Source: Candidatus Peregrinibacteria bacterium GW2011_GWF2_39_17
Lineage (GTDB): Bacteria; Patescibacteriota; Gracilibacteria; UBA1369; UBA12473
Direction of reading: 5' to 3'
Assembly (NCBI GenBank): GCA_000993615.1
Contig: LBWM01000008.1
Location: 8,742-70,812 of the forward strand
Length of the DNA: 62,071 nucleotides
The notes under the pieces: model-generated
Told to the model about the DNA's origin: nothing
Seen by the model: the letters and a program-made list of their open reading frames with translations, nothing else
The model's database searches: none
Position numbers and translations under genes: made by a program
Shown: positions 18,040 through 27,997 of the stretch, in pieces
Numbering within the stretch: position 1 is the first letter of the stretch
Layout of the letters: every line of letters starts with the position of its first letter

Positions 18040-20013
18040 ATGAAAACTAATTCAGACCAATCATCAAACGCAGAAGCGCTATCCCCGTCAGTACCTCATC
18101 ATCCAACATCACCGACAGTATCAAGGAGTCCTAAATTTGCCCGCTGGTTATGGCTTACCATAGGCATTACTGCTGGCTGTGCTAATACTTCCCCTCCAGA
18201 CGATGACGATGCCTCTGATCATTCTACCCCCCTAATAGGGGATGATGACGCAACCCACGGCAACACTCCTCCGGAAGGTGATGACGATGCCACATCTAGT
18301 GCAGATGATGGGGATGGAGATGGGGTTTCCACTGAGGAAGGAGACTGTAATGACGAAAATCCGCTAGTTAATCCCAGTGCTACGGAAGTGTGTGACGGTA
18401 TAGATAGCGACTGCGATGGAATAATAGAGGGAGAAGACAAAGATAGAGATGGATTTTCTCGGGAATGGTGCCAATCCGAATGGATAGGGATGTCACGTGG
18501 GGATTGCAACGACAAAAATACCACGGTATATCCGGGAGCATCAGATAGTTCAGGAGATGGGATAGATGCGGATTGCGGGGGGACTGATGGGCCAGATCCT
18601 CACGTGGGACTAGGAGAAAATTCATTTACAACTATTCAAGCGGCATTAGATGCCGCTCATGATGGCGAAACGGTATGGGTGGGCCCCGGAACCTATCTAG
18701 AGCACGAACTGACGATGGGCGGAAAGGCTATCGTCCTCATATCTACCGAAGGGGCAACCGAGACAACAATCAAAGGAGGACGCATTGGAACCGTCATACT
18801 TTTCGTGGACGGAGAAAGCGAAGAGAGTACCCTCGACGGCTTCACACTCACGGGAGGAAACGCATCGTACAACTGCAGAGAGGACGGTGCCTGCAAATAT
18901 TGGGGAGGAGGAATATTCATATCGAGATCAAATCCAACATTAAAATGGCTAACTCTATTTAAAAACTACGCTACCGACCAAGGGGGAGGGATCTATTTTG
19001 ATTCAACGACCTCAAGTTTATATCAAACAGACATGACCTGGAACAATGCGCTAGACGGTGGGGGGATGTACCTGTACTCCTCAGATCCGACCATTGAGCA
19101 AGTCGTACTGGAAAAAAATTCAGCTTCAAAAACCGGCGGCGGGATTGGAATGGATGTCTCAAATCCTACAATTAACACAGTCACTCTGAAAAATAACTCC
19201 GCCGCGTGGAGAGGTGCTGGAATGGATTTATCATTCTCTAATCCTATTATAAGCGACACGTTACTAATAGGCAACGAGGCCGCCTATGACGGCGGAGGGG
19301 CGTATTTCTCCCGCTCAAATCCACACTTTACCTTATCTAGATTCATAGGGAATATAGCCGGGATCAACGGTGGCGGGATGTTTCTTTTCGCCTCAAATCC
19401 GAGTATGGACCAAATGGTAGTAACCGAGAATTATGCGGATTTTAGTGGCGGCGGGCTGTTTATGGATGAGGCAAGTCCGAGAATGAACCAAACGGTCGTA
19501 GCCGGAAATTATGCAGGATATGAAGGGGGAGGATTTTGTCTGAAAAATTCAGCCCCTATTACACAAAATTCCGTAATCGCCTACAATAGTGGCGAGGGCT
19601 ACAACATCTACAATCAAACGCCAGATGTACTCTCGCAATGGAGGTATAATAACCTCTATCAACCCGAATCAGGGAAAAATCTTTCAGGCGTCGTTCCCGA
19701 CGACACCAACCTCACTGCTGAACCAAAATTTTTGATAGAACCGATATTTCTCGAGAATAATAGCGTATGGAGATTTGACGATTTTCATCTCTCCATCGAT
19801 TCGCCTCTCGTTGACGCCGGCGCTCCGGATGCCGTTGATCCAGACGGCTCAAGGGCTGATATTGGCCTCTACGGCGGCCCAGATGCGGATGACTGGGACA
19901 GCGATCGTGATGGATTTAATGCCTACTTTTGGTCCGGGACGATAGACGACGCCCCCGAGGGGTTCAACCAGGCACTATATGACAAAGATGATGGAAATTC
20001 GACTATCCACTAA
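18040..20013 (+). CDS. MopE-motif/beta-helix surface protein (intact paralog)
   Basis: 657 residues. After a Ser/Thr/Pro-rich start comes a hydrophobic export segment (about 36-50, WLWLTIGITAGC) whose Cys resembles a lipoprotein site, though the residue at -3 is Thr. Then follow Asp-rich linkers, two MopE-type Cys/Asp motifs (GDCNDENPLVNPSATEVCDGI near 102-125 and GDCNDKNTTVYPGA near 155), nine beta-helix rungs and a C-terminal SPLVDAGAPDAVDPDGSRADIGLYGGPDAD segment. MopE motifs bind copper in methanotrophs; here metal binding is inferred. Sequence identity with the 15347-17255 gene runs through the whole mature part, so the two are duplicates. Local G+C is visibly higher than in the housekeeping genes. 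Probable cell-surface adhesin or pilus-like protein. Confidence 0.8.
   Translation: MKTNSDQSSNAEALSPSVPHHPTSPTVSRSPKFARWLWLTIGITAGCANTSPPDDDDASDHSTPLIGDDDATHGNTPPEGDDDATSSADDGDGDGVSTEEGDCNDENPLVNPSATEVCDGIDSDCDGIIEGEDKDRDGFSREWCQSEWIGMSRGDCNDKNTTVYPGASDSSGDGIDADCGGTDGPDPHVGLGENSFTTIQAALDAAHDGETVWVGPGTYLEHELTMGGKAIVLISTEGATETTIKGGRIGTVILFVDGESEESTLDGFTLTGGNASYNCREDGACKYWGGGIFISRSNPTLKWLTLFKNYATDQGGGIYFDSTTSSLYQTDMTWNNALDGGGMYLYSSDPTIEQVVLEKNSASKTGGGIGMDVSNPTINTVTLKNNSAAWRGAGMDLSFSNPIISDTLLIGNEAAYDGGGAYFSRSNPHFTLSRFIGNIAGINGGGMFLFASNPSMDQMVVTENYADFSGGGLFMDEASPRMNQTVVAGNYAGYEGGGFCLKNSAPITQNSVIAYNSGEGYNIYNQTPDVLSQWRYNNLYQPESGKNLSGVVPDDTNLTAEPKFLIEPIFLENNSVWRFDDFHLSIDSPLVDAGAPDAVDPDGSRADIGLYGGPDADDWDSDRDGFNAYFWSGTIDDAPEGFNQALYDKDDGNSTIH
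18904..19599 (+). repeat. Nine ~75-bp coding repeats (beta-helix rungs)
   Basis: Nine units of 25-26 codons beginning GGG-[IMAL]; one unit begins GAG. They match the order and number of the array at 16146-16845, so the duplication copied the entire array without rung gain or loss. Confidence 0.85.
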
Positions 20014-20034
20014 TTAGCCCTGCCATGATTCTCT

Positions 20035-20058
20035 AATCCGATTCCCAACAGTCGGATT
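20035..20058 (+). terminator. Possible terminator hairpin after the surface-protein gene
   Basis: Seven-base arms AATCCGA/TCGGATT with a 10-base loop, 21 bp after the stop codon. The T run is short (TTTC), so termination would be weak. Confidence 0.35.
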
Positions 20059-20087
20059 TCAATGTCACTAGCGACGCCAAAAACCCA

Positions 20088-20297
20088 CTAAAATACCAAC
20101 ATCATCTGCCGCCTAAGTGCGCCAAATTGATCGAACGATAATTTAGAAATCCGTTTTGTTAATCGGCTCCTATCAATCGTCCGAAGTTGATAAAGCAAAA
20201 CAACGCTATCAGAAGGCAATTTACTTTGCCGCTTATCTAGAAAATACGTCGTCAAAAATCCCTTCGCACTTAAATTCGACGTAATGGGAGCAATCAA
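20088..20297 (-). pseudogene. MazF/PemK toxin remnant (C-terminal part)
   Basis: The 69 codons match the C-terminal two thirds of MazF-family endoribonucleases: APITSNL, then SVVLLYQLRTIDRSRLTKRISKLS. Intact MazF is about 110-120 residues and begins with a beta strand carrying the catalytic Arg; that part is missing, and a TGA lies three codons before the first usable codon (TTG). No antitoxin gene is next to it. It is a decayed toxin, not a functional one. Confidence 0.75.
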
Positions 20298-20330
20298 TAA
20301 AAATCATAAAAAATGACTAAAATTTCATTT

Positions 20331-20664
20331 CTACCTGACTATTATGACTAGATTTTTTAAATCTCCCTTTGGACCAAGTGGCTTCAAAACAGCGTTAATA
20401 AAAACCGGATAATTAGTGTTATCCATATAATAACCCAACGGGGAATATCGCCCTTTTTGATAACGAACTTTTTTGGGATTATGAAACCCATCAATCGAAA
20501 CTCTGATTACAGGTCGATGCTGACGCAATTCATCAGCCAACAAATCAGCGATGGTCGTCTTCCCCGCAGCATCCACCCCATTCACACAAATACGAACGGG
20601 GTGGGTACGTTCTATTTTTAGAATATGGGAGCTGAGGGTTTTGAAAAAATTCGTCTGGGCTCAT
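20331..20664 (-). pseudogene. Uridine-kinase-like P-loop gene, frameshifted and truncated
   Basis: From the ATG at 20664 the frame encodes MSPDEFF, then a 6-A run (20644-20649, T run on the coding strand) shifts it; the next frame continues FKTLSSHILKIERTHPVRICVNGVDAAGKTTIADLL with a complete Walker A (GVDAAGKTT) and the family motif RVSIDGFHNPKKVRYQKGRYSP. One extra T would join the frames. The protein stops after about 110 residues at GPKGDL, while the family is about 200 residues long, so the C-terminus is lost too. A GTG at 20585 could still allow a short product. Both lesions point to decay. Confidence 0.7.
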
Positions 20665-20772
20665 ACTTAACATTCCAACATAAACGATGATTGCAAATGA
20701 CATACGGCACCAAAGGCGAATCACTCAGCAAATATGGGGGAATAAAGGAGCGGAGCGATTGACCTGAATCGT

Positions 20773-21636
20773 TTAGTCCTTGTTAAGGTATCCCCACAGT
20801 TCTTCATTTGCATCGTTTAGTAAATCTGGTTTTTTTATTGATAGCTCTTTTTCAAATTTTTCCCATCCCACAATTTGATTATTAGTAGTTGTTCCAATAT
20901 ATATTGAAGCTATATCGGATGCATTCAATTCTTCGAAAAATATTCGCATGGCAGCGAAGTAGATATCGCTTTGTCTATAGTTCCATACTTCAAATCCTTT
21001 AAAAAATTCTTGTTTTGCTATTTGTCGTAGGTAGACATCTGATGAAACTAGGAGTTCTTTGATTTCTAAATCCTCAAGTAGTTGTTCCCTAGTAAAATTG
21101 CGTTTTTCACTGTCTAAAATTTTTTTTAATCTGTTTAAAAAGGAATTTTTCCTGTTGCTTTGATATTCCATACTACTTAGAAGAAAATCAGCAATTGTAA
21201 TTGCACTATCAACCACCAATTTAGCATGGTGCCTTGAAGGCGTTATTAGTGGCCTATGCCTGTCTCCAATTTTGTTACTAAGAGTGTCTATGCTTTGAAT
21301 GATTCCGTTAAATGATCGGATAATGCTTTTTATTCCATCCTCTACATATTTTTCTTCTGAAAAATTTAAAAGGTCCTTGATTTTCTTGTAATCCTTGAGT
21401 AAATCTCCTGATTCTTCTAGTTTTGTCCCTGTAGATTTATCATAAATTTCCCCAAGAATACCTTCAATTAATGACCGAGCGCTGGAAATAGCTCCATCAT
21501 AGTCATTGCTTCTTAACCTAGACTTACATTTTTTTATTTGTTTTTGAACGAAAACAGAAACAATCTCGGATTCATTTTTATTAGATATACTTATTACACC
21601 GAGTATATTTCTTTTTTTAACTTTTTTTATTCCCAT
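20773..21636 (-). CDS. Abi_C domain protein (abortive-infection-like)
   Basis: 287 residues. The region from about 36 to 165 resembles the abortive-infection C-terminal (Abi_C) domain: ISSARSLIEGILGEIYD, a spacer, and RHRPLITPSRHHAKLVVDSAITIADFLLSS with the conserved R-H-H-x-H-type cluster. The remainder (about 165-287) is helical and unrecognised. Abi_C proteins occur in phage-defence settings but the mechanism is not generally known. Here it sits among toxin and kinase remnants, which supports an accessory, possibly defensive role. The gene is A/T-rich and reads as intact. Confidence 0.7.
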   Translation of the reverse strand: MGIKKVKKRNILGVISISNKNESEIVSVFVQKQIKKCKSRLRSNDYDGAISSARSLIEGILGEIYDKSTGTKLEESGDLLKDYKKIKDLLNFSEEKYVEDGIKSIIRSFNGIIQSIDTLSNKIGDRHRPLITPSRHHAKLVVDSAITIADFLLSSMEYQSNRKNSFLNRLKKILDSEKRNFTREQLLEDLEIKELLVSSDVYLRQIAKQEFFKGFEVWNYRQSDIYFAAMRIFFEELNASDIASIYIGTTTNNQIVGWEKFEKELSIKKPDLLNDANEELWGYLNKD

Positions 21637-21769
21637 AAATCAGAGGCCAAAATAATTTCGCCCTAACTATATTATATCTTTAACAAAAAGGATAATTGAG
21701 TCGAACAAGCTTTGCAAGGTTCTGATGGCGCTCATCTCTTTCTTCTCCCCTCCCCCACCCACAAGCAGA

Positions 21770-21939
21770 GGGGGATTTGCTTTGAGCGAATTTGGGATTC
21801 GTTGGGTATCAATATGCGATAAACCGAGCGTCTAAAATGCGATTGTTCGACCCCGCCAAAGGCGGGGAAGTTTCGCATTTTAGCGAGGCGAATCGGATAT
21901 TGATCCAAAGAATCACTCTTCGCGAGAAGCAAATCCCCC
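21770..21939. repeat. 170-bp imperfect palindrome downstream of groEL
   Basis: The gene-free stretch 21637-21945 holds one long inverted repeat: the left arm 21770-21857 and right arm 21861-21939 meet at a perfect CCCCGCC-AAA-GGCGGGG core. Matching blocks outward are CTAAAATGCGA, ATCAATAT, GATTC and the outer GGGGGATTTGCTT/AAGCAAATCCCCC. The arms have diverged by substitutions and small indels. The outer end lies 7 bp from the groEL stop. It could act as a terminator, be a MITE-like or REP-like element, or encode a structured RNA. The rest of the stretch (21637-21769) shows nothing recognisable. Confidence 0.8.
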
Positions 21940-21945
21940 GACGTT

Positions 21946-23586
<1,641 letters not shown>

Positions 23587-23624
23587 TTAAAAGTTAAAGA
23601 TTAAGATTAAAAATAATTTTAAAT

Positions 23625-23912
23625 TTAGGAGAAAATCGCTAAAACATCGCTTTCATTAAGGAAAAGTAATTCTTCTCCTTCGTGTTTAATCTCGGTTGGG
23701 CCGTATTTGGTAAATAGAATTTTATCCCCGACTTTTACGGCCATGGCAATAATTTTACCATTATTGTCTACCTTACCTGGACCGACAGCTAAAACTTCAC
23801 CCTCTTGCGGTTTTTCTTGGGCCGTTTCCGGCAAAACTATACCTGACGGGGTTTGAGCATCTTTTTTGATGCGTTTTACCACCAAACCATCGTGTAGTGG
23901 TTTAATATTCAT
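23625..23912 (-). CDS. groES: Co-chaperonin GroES
   Basis: 95 residues from the ATG at 23912 (MNIKPLHDGLVV), chosen because the family begins KPLxDRVVV; an upstream ATG would add 16 hydrophobic residues unlike GroES. The mobile loop (TPSGIVLPETAQEKPQ) and the roof motif (GPTEIKHEGEELLFL) are present. It caps GroEL. First gene of the groESL operon. HrcA itself is not in the window. Confidence 0.97.
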   Translation of the reverse strand: MNIKPLHDGLVVKRIKKDAQTPSGIVLPETAQEKPQEGEVLAVGPGKVDNNGKIIAMAVKVGDKILFTKYGPTEIKHEGEELLFLNESDVLAIFS

Positions 23913-23943
23913 AATAGTTTTGTTAAAAAATAAAAAAGAATAA

Positions 23944-23970
23944 TTAGCACTAATTAACAAAGAGTGCTAG
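23944..23970. promoter_or_regulatory. CIRCE operator (HrcA site) of groESL
   Basis: TTAGCACTA-N9-GAGTGCTAG fits the CIRCE consensus TTAGCACTC-N9-GAGTGCTAA with one mismatch in each arm. It lies between the groES ATG (23912) and the -10 (23974), so a bound HrcA would block early elongation or initiation. Confidence 0.85.
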
Positions 23971-23973
23971 CAA

Positions 23974-24002
23974 AATATAGCGACGAGTGCTAAAACAGTC
24001 AA
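23974..24002 (-). promoter_or_regulatory. groESL promoter
   Basis: Minus-strand -35 TTGACT (23997-24002), 17-base spacer and -10 TATATT (23974-23979). A further perfect CIRCE half-site (GAGTGCTAA, 23985-23993) lies inside the spacer, between -35 and -10. Confidence 0.8.
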
Positions 24003-24082
24003 GATTTTCTTAAAAAAATACAGAATAGATAAAATTTTCAAGAAGAGGCCTGTTCTAGTTCTTCTAAACGTTTTAGGGTAAA

Positions 24083-25063
24083 TTACAAGCCAAGTTGTTT
24101 TCTAATTTCATCGGCCTTACTGGCGTCTTCCTGCTTTTTGCCTTCCTGGGCATACATTAATTCTAAATCTTTCCATTCCGCCGCATGCTTTCGCTCTAGT
24201 TCCTTTAATTGCTTATGATGTTTTGCGGAAAGTTCCAGAAATTTCTCTTTTTCCTCTTCGAGAATGTCGATTAATTCATCGATTTGTTCCTGCCTTAATT
24301 TAGGAATGGAATCAATAATTTTTTTCTTTTCGTCTCGAGTCAGCGAAATAGAACCAGCTAACAGCCTAATAAAATAAGCTTCCTCAAAACGGAGTGAATG
24401 GGCCGGTATTTTTATGGCTGTTTTAAAATCCTTTAAATGATCTCCAAAATGATAATTAGGGTCTTCAGGTTCAACCGGCGGTGGCGGTGGCGGTGGAAAT
24501 CCTCCTCCCATACCTGAAGGTGGCATATAATTACCAGACATTGGGGGATAGCCAGCTTGTGGTGCCCCATATCCCTGGCCGACAGGTGGATAAGGAGCTG
24601 GGGGGTAACCTTGATAGGGATTAGGGGTAGCTCCAGGAATTGGATTAGTATTTCCCCAGTTATTTTGGACTGGTGGTATTGGGGATTGCCCGGCTGGAAG
24701 GGGCGGTGGTGGCGGTGGTGGCGTAACAAAGCCTGGTTGAGCAGCTTGGCCAATTTGCGATACTGGTGGAATTATTGGTGATGGAGGTGGAGTATTATTC
24801 GATGGTTGAGGCTGATTTATTGGCTGCTGGTGATTAACGGTTGCTTGTTGTGGGGCTAATGGCGGAGACGGTGGCGTACCAACGCCTGGCTGAACAGCGG
24901 CAATTTGAGTAGTGGCTGGAGGCATGCCGGTATTAGTTGGTGACTGCGGAGCAGATGGGTCTTGATTCGCGGGATTAGTAAATTGGCTTGCAGGAGGCGG
25001 AGTTATTCCTCCATTACCTTGATTTTGGCTGTTTCCTTGGCTTGGATCAAACGAATTATCCAT
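24083..25063 (-). CDS. Pro/Gln-rich protein with conserved helical C-terminus
   Basis: 326 residues, not recognised. Residues 1-200 are disordered and rich in Pro, Gln, Asn and Gly, with runs of PPPPPP. Residues about 210-326 are helical: a folded segment (AYFIRLLAGSISLTRDEKKKIIDSIPKL) then a charged coiled coil (QEQIDELIDILEEEKEKFLELSAKHHKQLKELE). No signal peptide or membrane segment. Stand-alone gene after groES, with a possible link to stress only by position. Could be a scaffold or assembly protein. Confidence 0.65.
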   Translation of the reverse strand: MDNSFDPSQGNSQNQGNGGITPPPASQFTNPANQDPSAPQSPTNTGMPPATTQIAAVQPGVGTPPSPPLAPQQATVNHQQPINQPQPSNNTPPPSPIIPPVSQIGQAAQPGFVTPPPPPPPLPAGQSPIPPVQNNWGNTNPIPGATPNPYQGYPPAPYPPVGQGYGAPQAGYPPMSGNYMPPSGMGGGFPPPPPPPVEPEDPNYHFGDHLKDFKTAIKIPAHSLRFEEAYFIRLLAGSISLTRDEKKKIIDSIPKLRQEQIDELIDILEEEKEKFLELSAKHHKQLKELERKHAAEWKDLELMYAQEGKKQEDASKADEIRKQLGL

Positions 25064-25147
25064 GGTGAATTAATGAAAAAATAGTAGTTTGTTTTAAATT
25101 AGCATATTTCCAGTCCGACTGTAAAATTTTTATTCCTGATAGAAGGC

Positions 25148-26392
25148 TTAAATTAGTGAATTTAAAGCAGCTAGCCGACCGGTGCACCAGGCAGCTTGCA
25201 AATTAAACCCTCCAGTAAAACCATCAATATTAAGAATTTCTCCTGCAAAATAAAGTCCTGGGCAAATTTTTGACTCCATTGTTTTAGGGTTAACTTCATC
25301 TAAAATCACCCCCCCGGCAGTAACCATTTCTTGCCCATTTATTCGCCCGATAATAGTAAGGGAAAGACGTTTAAAATTTTGAATAATTTTTACTAGATCA
25401 ATTTTACTAATTTCGGCATTACGCCTCTGAATCGGGATATTCAAATGTATCCCTAAGGTTTCGACTACTGATTTAGGAATAAAGTTAGTTAAACTGTAAA
25501 AAAGTAATTTCTGGGGAGATTTTTGAAAAATTTCCCTAAGGGCATGTTCTAATTCTGGAAACGATAATTCCGGAATTAAATCTAAGTTAAGATGGAGTGG
25601 ATTTTCTGTTGTGCAAGACTCAAAAGCAGTTAAGGAAGATAGCGAAAATAAAAGTGGCCCGCTTACTCCCTGGTGTGTAAAAATTAAATCTCCGCGCCTT
25701 TCGTATTTTTTACCTGTAATTGGAATTTGTATTTTGGCTTGTACTTTTTGGAGAGTAACGCCAGCCAGGGTTTTAAGCCATTTTTCTTTCAAAATAAATC
25801 CTCCTAAGCTTGGCGCCAAAGGGCTAATTGTGTGCCCTAGGGCTTTGGCGAGTTGATACCCATCCCCACTTGAACCTGTTGATTGATAGGCTTGCCCCCC
25901 GCAGGCTAGAATTACTTTGTCTGCAATAAGAAGCTCTTCATTTTGAAAATGGATGATAAATCGTTTATTTCTCTTTTCCAGTTTTTTAACTGGGTGATTT
26001 AATAAAATGGAAATATTATTTACCCCTATTATCTTTTTAAAAAGATCGACAATATCCTCTCCGCGATTTGATTTAGGAAATACTCGCGCATCAAGTTCAA
26101 TTTTAAGTGGGACAGCATGAGTCTCAAACCACTGGCGTACTTCGATTGGCGGGAATTGACGCATGGCGCTATTTAAAAATTTATCTCCCCTAGGGTAATT
26201 GTCCAAAATAGACGGAATGTCCTCAAGGGCGGTTGTTAAATTGCAACGTCCTCCACCTGAAAGCACAATCTTAGCCCCAAGATTAGCGGTTTTCTCGATA
26301 AGAAATATTTGATTTTGCGAATTAGATTGTTCAGCAAGGATTGCTGTGGCCATTAAACCAGCGGCTCCCCCACCGATGATGGCTATTTTCAT
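25148..26392 (-). CDS. HI0933/BaiN-family FAD-dependent oxidoreductase
   Basis: 414 residues from the ATG at 26392 (MKIAIIGGGAAGL), chosen because the dinucleotide-binding GxGxxG strand begins the family; a longer frame would run into the tRNA-Lys gene. Visible are GGGAAG near the start, LSGGGRCNLTT, VILACGGQAYQSTGSSGDGY, and the C-terminal GLYFAGEILNIDGFTGGFNLQAAW. Members oxidise or reduce varied substrates; the family's usual role is not settled. It lies 48 bp after the tRNA-Lys gene on the same strand. Confidence 0.9.
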   Translation of the reverse strand: MKIAIIGGGAAGLMATAILAEQSNSQNQIFLIEKTANLGAKIVLSGGGRCNLTTALEDIPSILDNYPRGDKFLNSAMRQFPPIEVRQWFETHAVPLKIELDARVFPKSNRGEDIVDLFKKIIGVNNISILLNHPVKKLEKRNKRFIIHFQNEELLIADKVILACGGQAYQSTGSSGDGYQLAKALGHTISPLAPSLGGFILKEKWLKTLAGVTLQKVQAKIQIPITGKKYERRGDLIFTHQGVSGPLLFSLSSLTAFESCTTENPLHLNLDLIPELSFPELEHALREIFQKSPQKLLFYSLTNFIPKSVVETLGIHLNIPIQRRNAEISKIDLVKIIQNFKRLSLTIIGRINGQEMVTAGGVILDEVNPKTMESKICPGLYFAGEILNIDGFTGGFNLQAAWCTGRLAALNSLI

Positions 26393-26440
26393 AAAAAGCA
26401 CATACATATATTGAAGCTCGCCTGGGCGGGCTTCTCTCAA

Positions 26441-26515
26441 TGGTGGGTCAGGTGGGATTTGAACCCACGGCCAATTGCTTAAGAGGCAACTGCTCTACCC
26501 CTGAGCTACTGACCC
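26441..26515 (-). tRNA. tRNA-Lys (CTT)
   Basis: Cloverleaf on the minus strand with acceptor GGGTCAG/CTGACCC, anticodon loop CTCTTAA with CTT at 26481-26483 (reverse complement), a T arm GTGGG-TTCAAAT-CCCAC and encoded CCA at 26441-26443. It reads AAG lysine codons. Confidence 0.92.
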
Positions 26516-26662
26516 AGATTATGAATCCTCTTTAAAAATCCGTTACGCGACGTATAAGGGACTTTGAAAAATGGTTCGTATGCTTATTATTGCTAAATAA
26601 ACTGTAAATTCCAAGAGTTTTTTTGTTTTTAATGTTTTTGTTAGAAAATGTTAATAAAGATT

Positions 26663-26671
26663 TGCTATACT
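26663..26671 (+). promoter_or_regulatory. Extended -10 promoter giving a leaderless radA mRNA
   Basis: TGC-TATACT (TGnTATACT) ends 6 bases before the radA ATG at 26678, so transcription should begin at about the ATG. No -35 match at normal spacing. Same element and spacing as at pilT. Confidence 0.6.
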
Positions 26672-26677
26672 TCCTGC

Positions 26678-27991
26678 ATGAAGCTTAAGACCATTTATCT
26701 TTGCCAAAATTGTCAATTCGAAAATTCAAAGTGGGCAGGAAAATGTCCGGCATGCGGAGCCTGGAATAGCTTTATAGAAGATGTTATTTCAACTGAAACT
26801 TTAAAAAAAGAGCGGATACAGCGATCAATCACTACGCAAGCAGCTACTCCCCTTTCGCAAACCAATCAAGTTTTTGATCGCTTTATAACTGGTTTATCTG
26901 AGCTGGACCGGGTTTTGGGAGGCGGTATTGTGCCAGGTAGCCTCATCCTCTTAGGCGGAGAACCAGGAATCGGAAAATCTACTCTAACCTTGCAACTTTG
27001 CGCCAATCTTACCAATCAAGGCAAAAAAATCCTTTATATTTCAGGAGAAGAATCTATCCAGCAAATTAGTTTACGGGCAAAGCGTCTAAAAATTCGTTCC
27101 GAAAATTTACTCCTACTTAATGAAACACTTTTGGAATCAATTTTAGCCAGCTTTAAATCGGAAAAAGCAAATGTAATTATCATTGATTCCATTCAAGTTA
27201 TTTCCAGCAGTGAAATTCCAGGATTACAGGGTGGGGTTACACAAGTTCGCGCTTGTACAGAATCTCTAATGGAATATGCAAAATCTTCTAACACACCCAT
27301 CCTTATTATCAGTCATGTCACTAAAAGTGGCAATTTGGCAGGACCAAAGACTTTAGAACATCTTGTGGATACGGTTCTTTACCTTGAAGGCGATCGCTAT
27401 CATGACTTAAGACTTGTTCGTGGAATCAAAAATCGCTTTGGAGCCACGAGTGAAGTAGGAATTTTTGAAATGACTGAATCGGGATTAAAGGAAATTTCGG
27501 ATCCTTCCAAAATATTTATTGAAAATCGTTCGAAAAATAGTATTGGTTCCTGTTTGACAGTTACCATTGAAGGATCACGACCATTTTTGGTTGAGGTTCA
27601 AGCGCTGACAAATCCCACACATTTTGGTTACCCCAAGCGCACAACTTCCGGATTTGACCTAAATAGATTGCAATTACTAATTGCGACTCTGCAAAAACAC
27701 GCTAATCTTGATTTAAGCAATCAAGATGTTTACGTTAATGTGGTAGGCGGCATGAAAATTAAAGATCCGGCCGCTGATTTAGCAATTTGTTTGGCCTTGA
27801 TTTCCTCTTTTCGCAATAAGCCCATTGCGCTTGATTTAGTGGCCTTTGGGGAAGTTGGTCTTTCGGGAGAAGTACGTAAAACAGCACAAGAAGGGCGAAG
27901 ATTAAAAGAAGGTCAAAAATGGGTTAACCAGGTTATTTCTCCGGAAAAAATAAAACATCTTTCGGAAATAAATCGGTTTTTATTATCATAG
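26678..27991 (+). CDS. radA: DNA repair protein RadA
   Basis: 437 residues from the ATG at 26678; an upstream ATG would add 10 residues before the zinc finger. The C4 zinc finger (YLCQNCQFENSKWAGKCPACGAW) is followed by the RecA-like core with Walker A GGEPGIGKST, Walker B IIIIDSIQ, the RadA signature KNRFG, and a Lon-like C-terminal domain (VVGGMKIKDPAADLAI...FGEVGLSGEVR). RadA speeds branch migration during recombination. The preceding promoter suggests a leaderless mRNA. Convergent with queA, 6 bp between stops. Confidence 0.96.
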   Translation: MKLKTIYLCQNCQFENSKWAGKCPACGAWNSFIEDVISTETLKKERIQRSITTQAATPLSQTNQVFDRFITGLSELDRVLGGGIVPGSLILLGGEPGIGKSTLTLQLCANLTNQGKKILYISGEESIQQISLRAKRLKIRSENLLLLNETLLESILASFKSEKANVIIIDSIQVISSSEIPGLQGGVTQVRACTESLMEYAKSSNTPILIISHVTKSGNLAGPKTLEHLVDTVLYLEGDRYHDLRLVRGIKNRFGATSEVGIFEMTESGLKEISDPSKIFIENRSKNSIGSCLTVTIEGSRPFLVEVQALTNPTHFGYPKRTTSGFDLNRLQLLIATLQKHANLDLSNQDVYVNVVGGMKIKDPAADLAICLALISSFRNKPIALDLVAFGEVGLSGEVRKTAQEGRRLKEGQKWVNQVISPEKIKHLSEINRFLLS

Positions 27992-27997
27992 AAATTC

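Noticed and set aside
15347-20013. CRISPR array suggested by ~75-bp regular repeats
   Set aside because: The repeats are in-frame beta-helix rungs with no identical direct repeats or spacers, and no cas genes are present.
24433-24753. 106-codon frame overlapping the Pro-rich gene
   Set aside because: It is a frame-shifted reading of the CCN-rich repeats, giving His/Arg-rich low complexity.
26393-26440. N-terminal extension of the flavoprotein
   Set aside because: It would reach the tRNA-Lys gene; the GxGxxG strand begins at the ATG at 26392.
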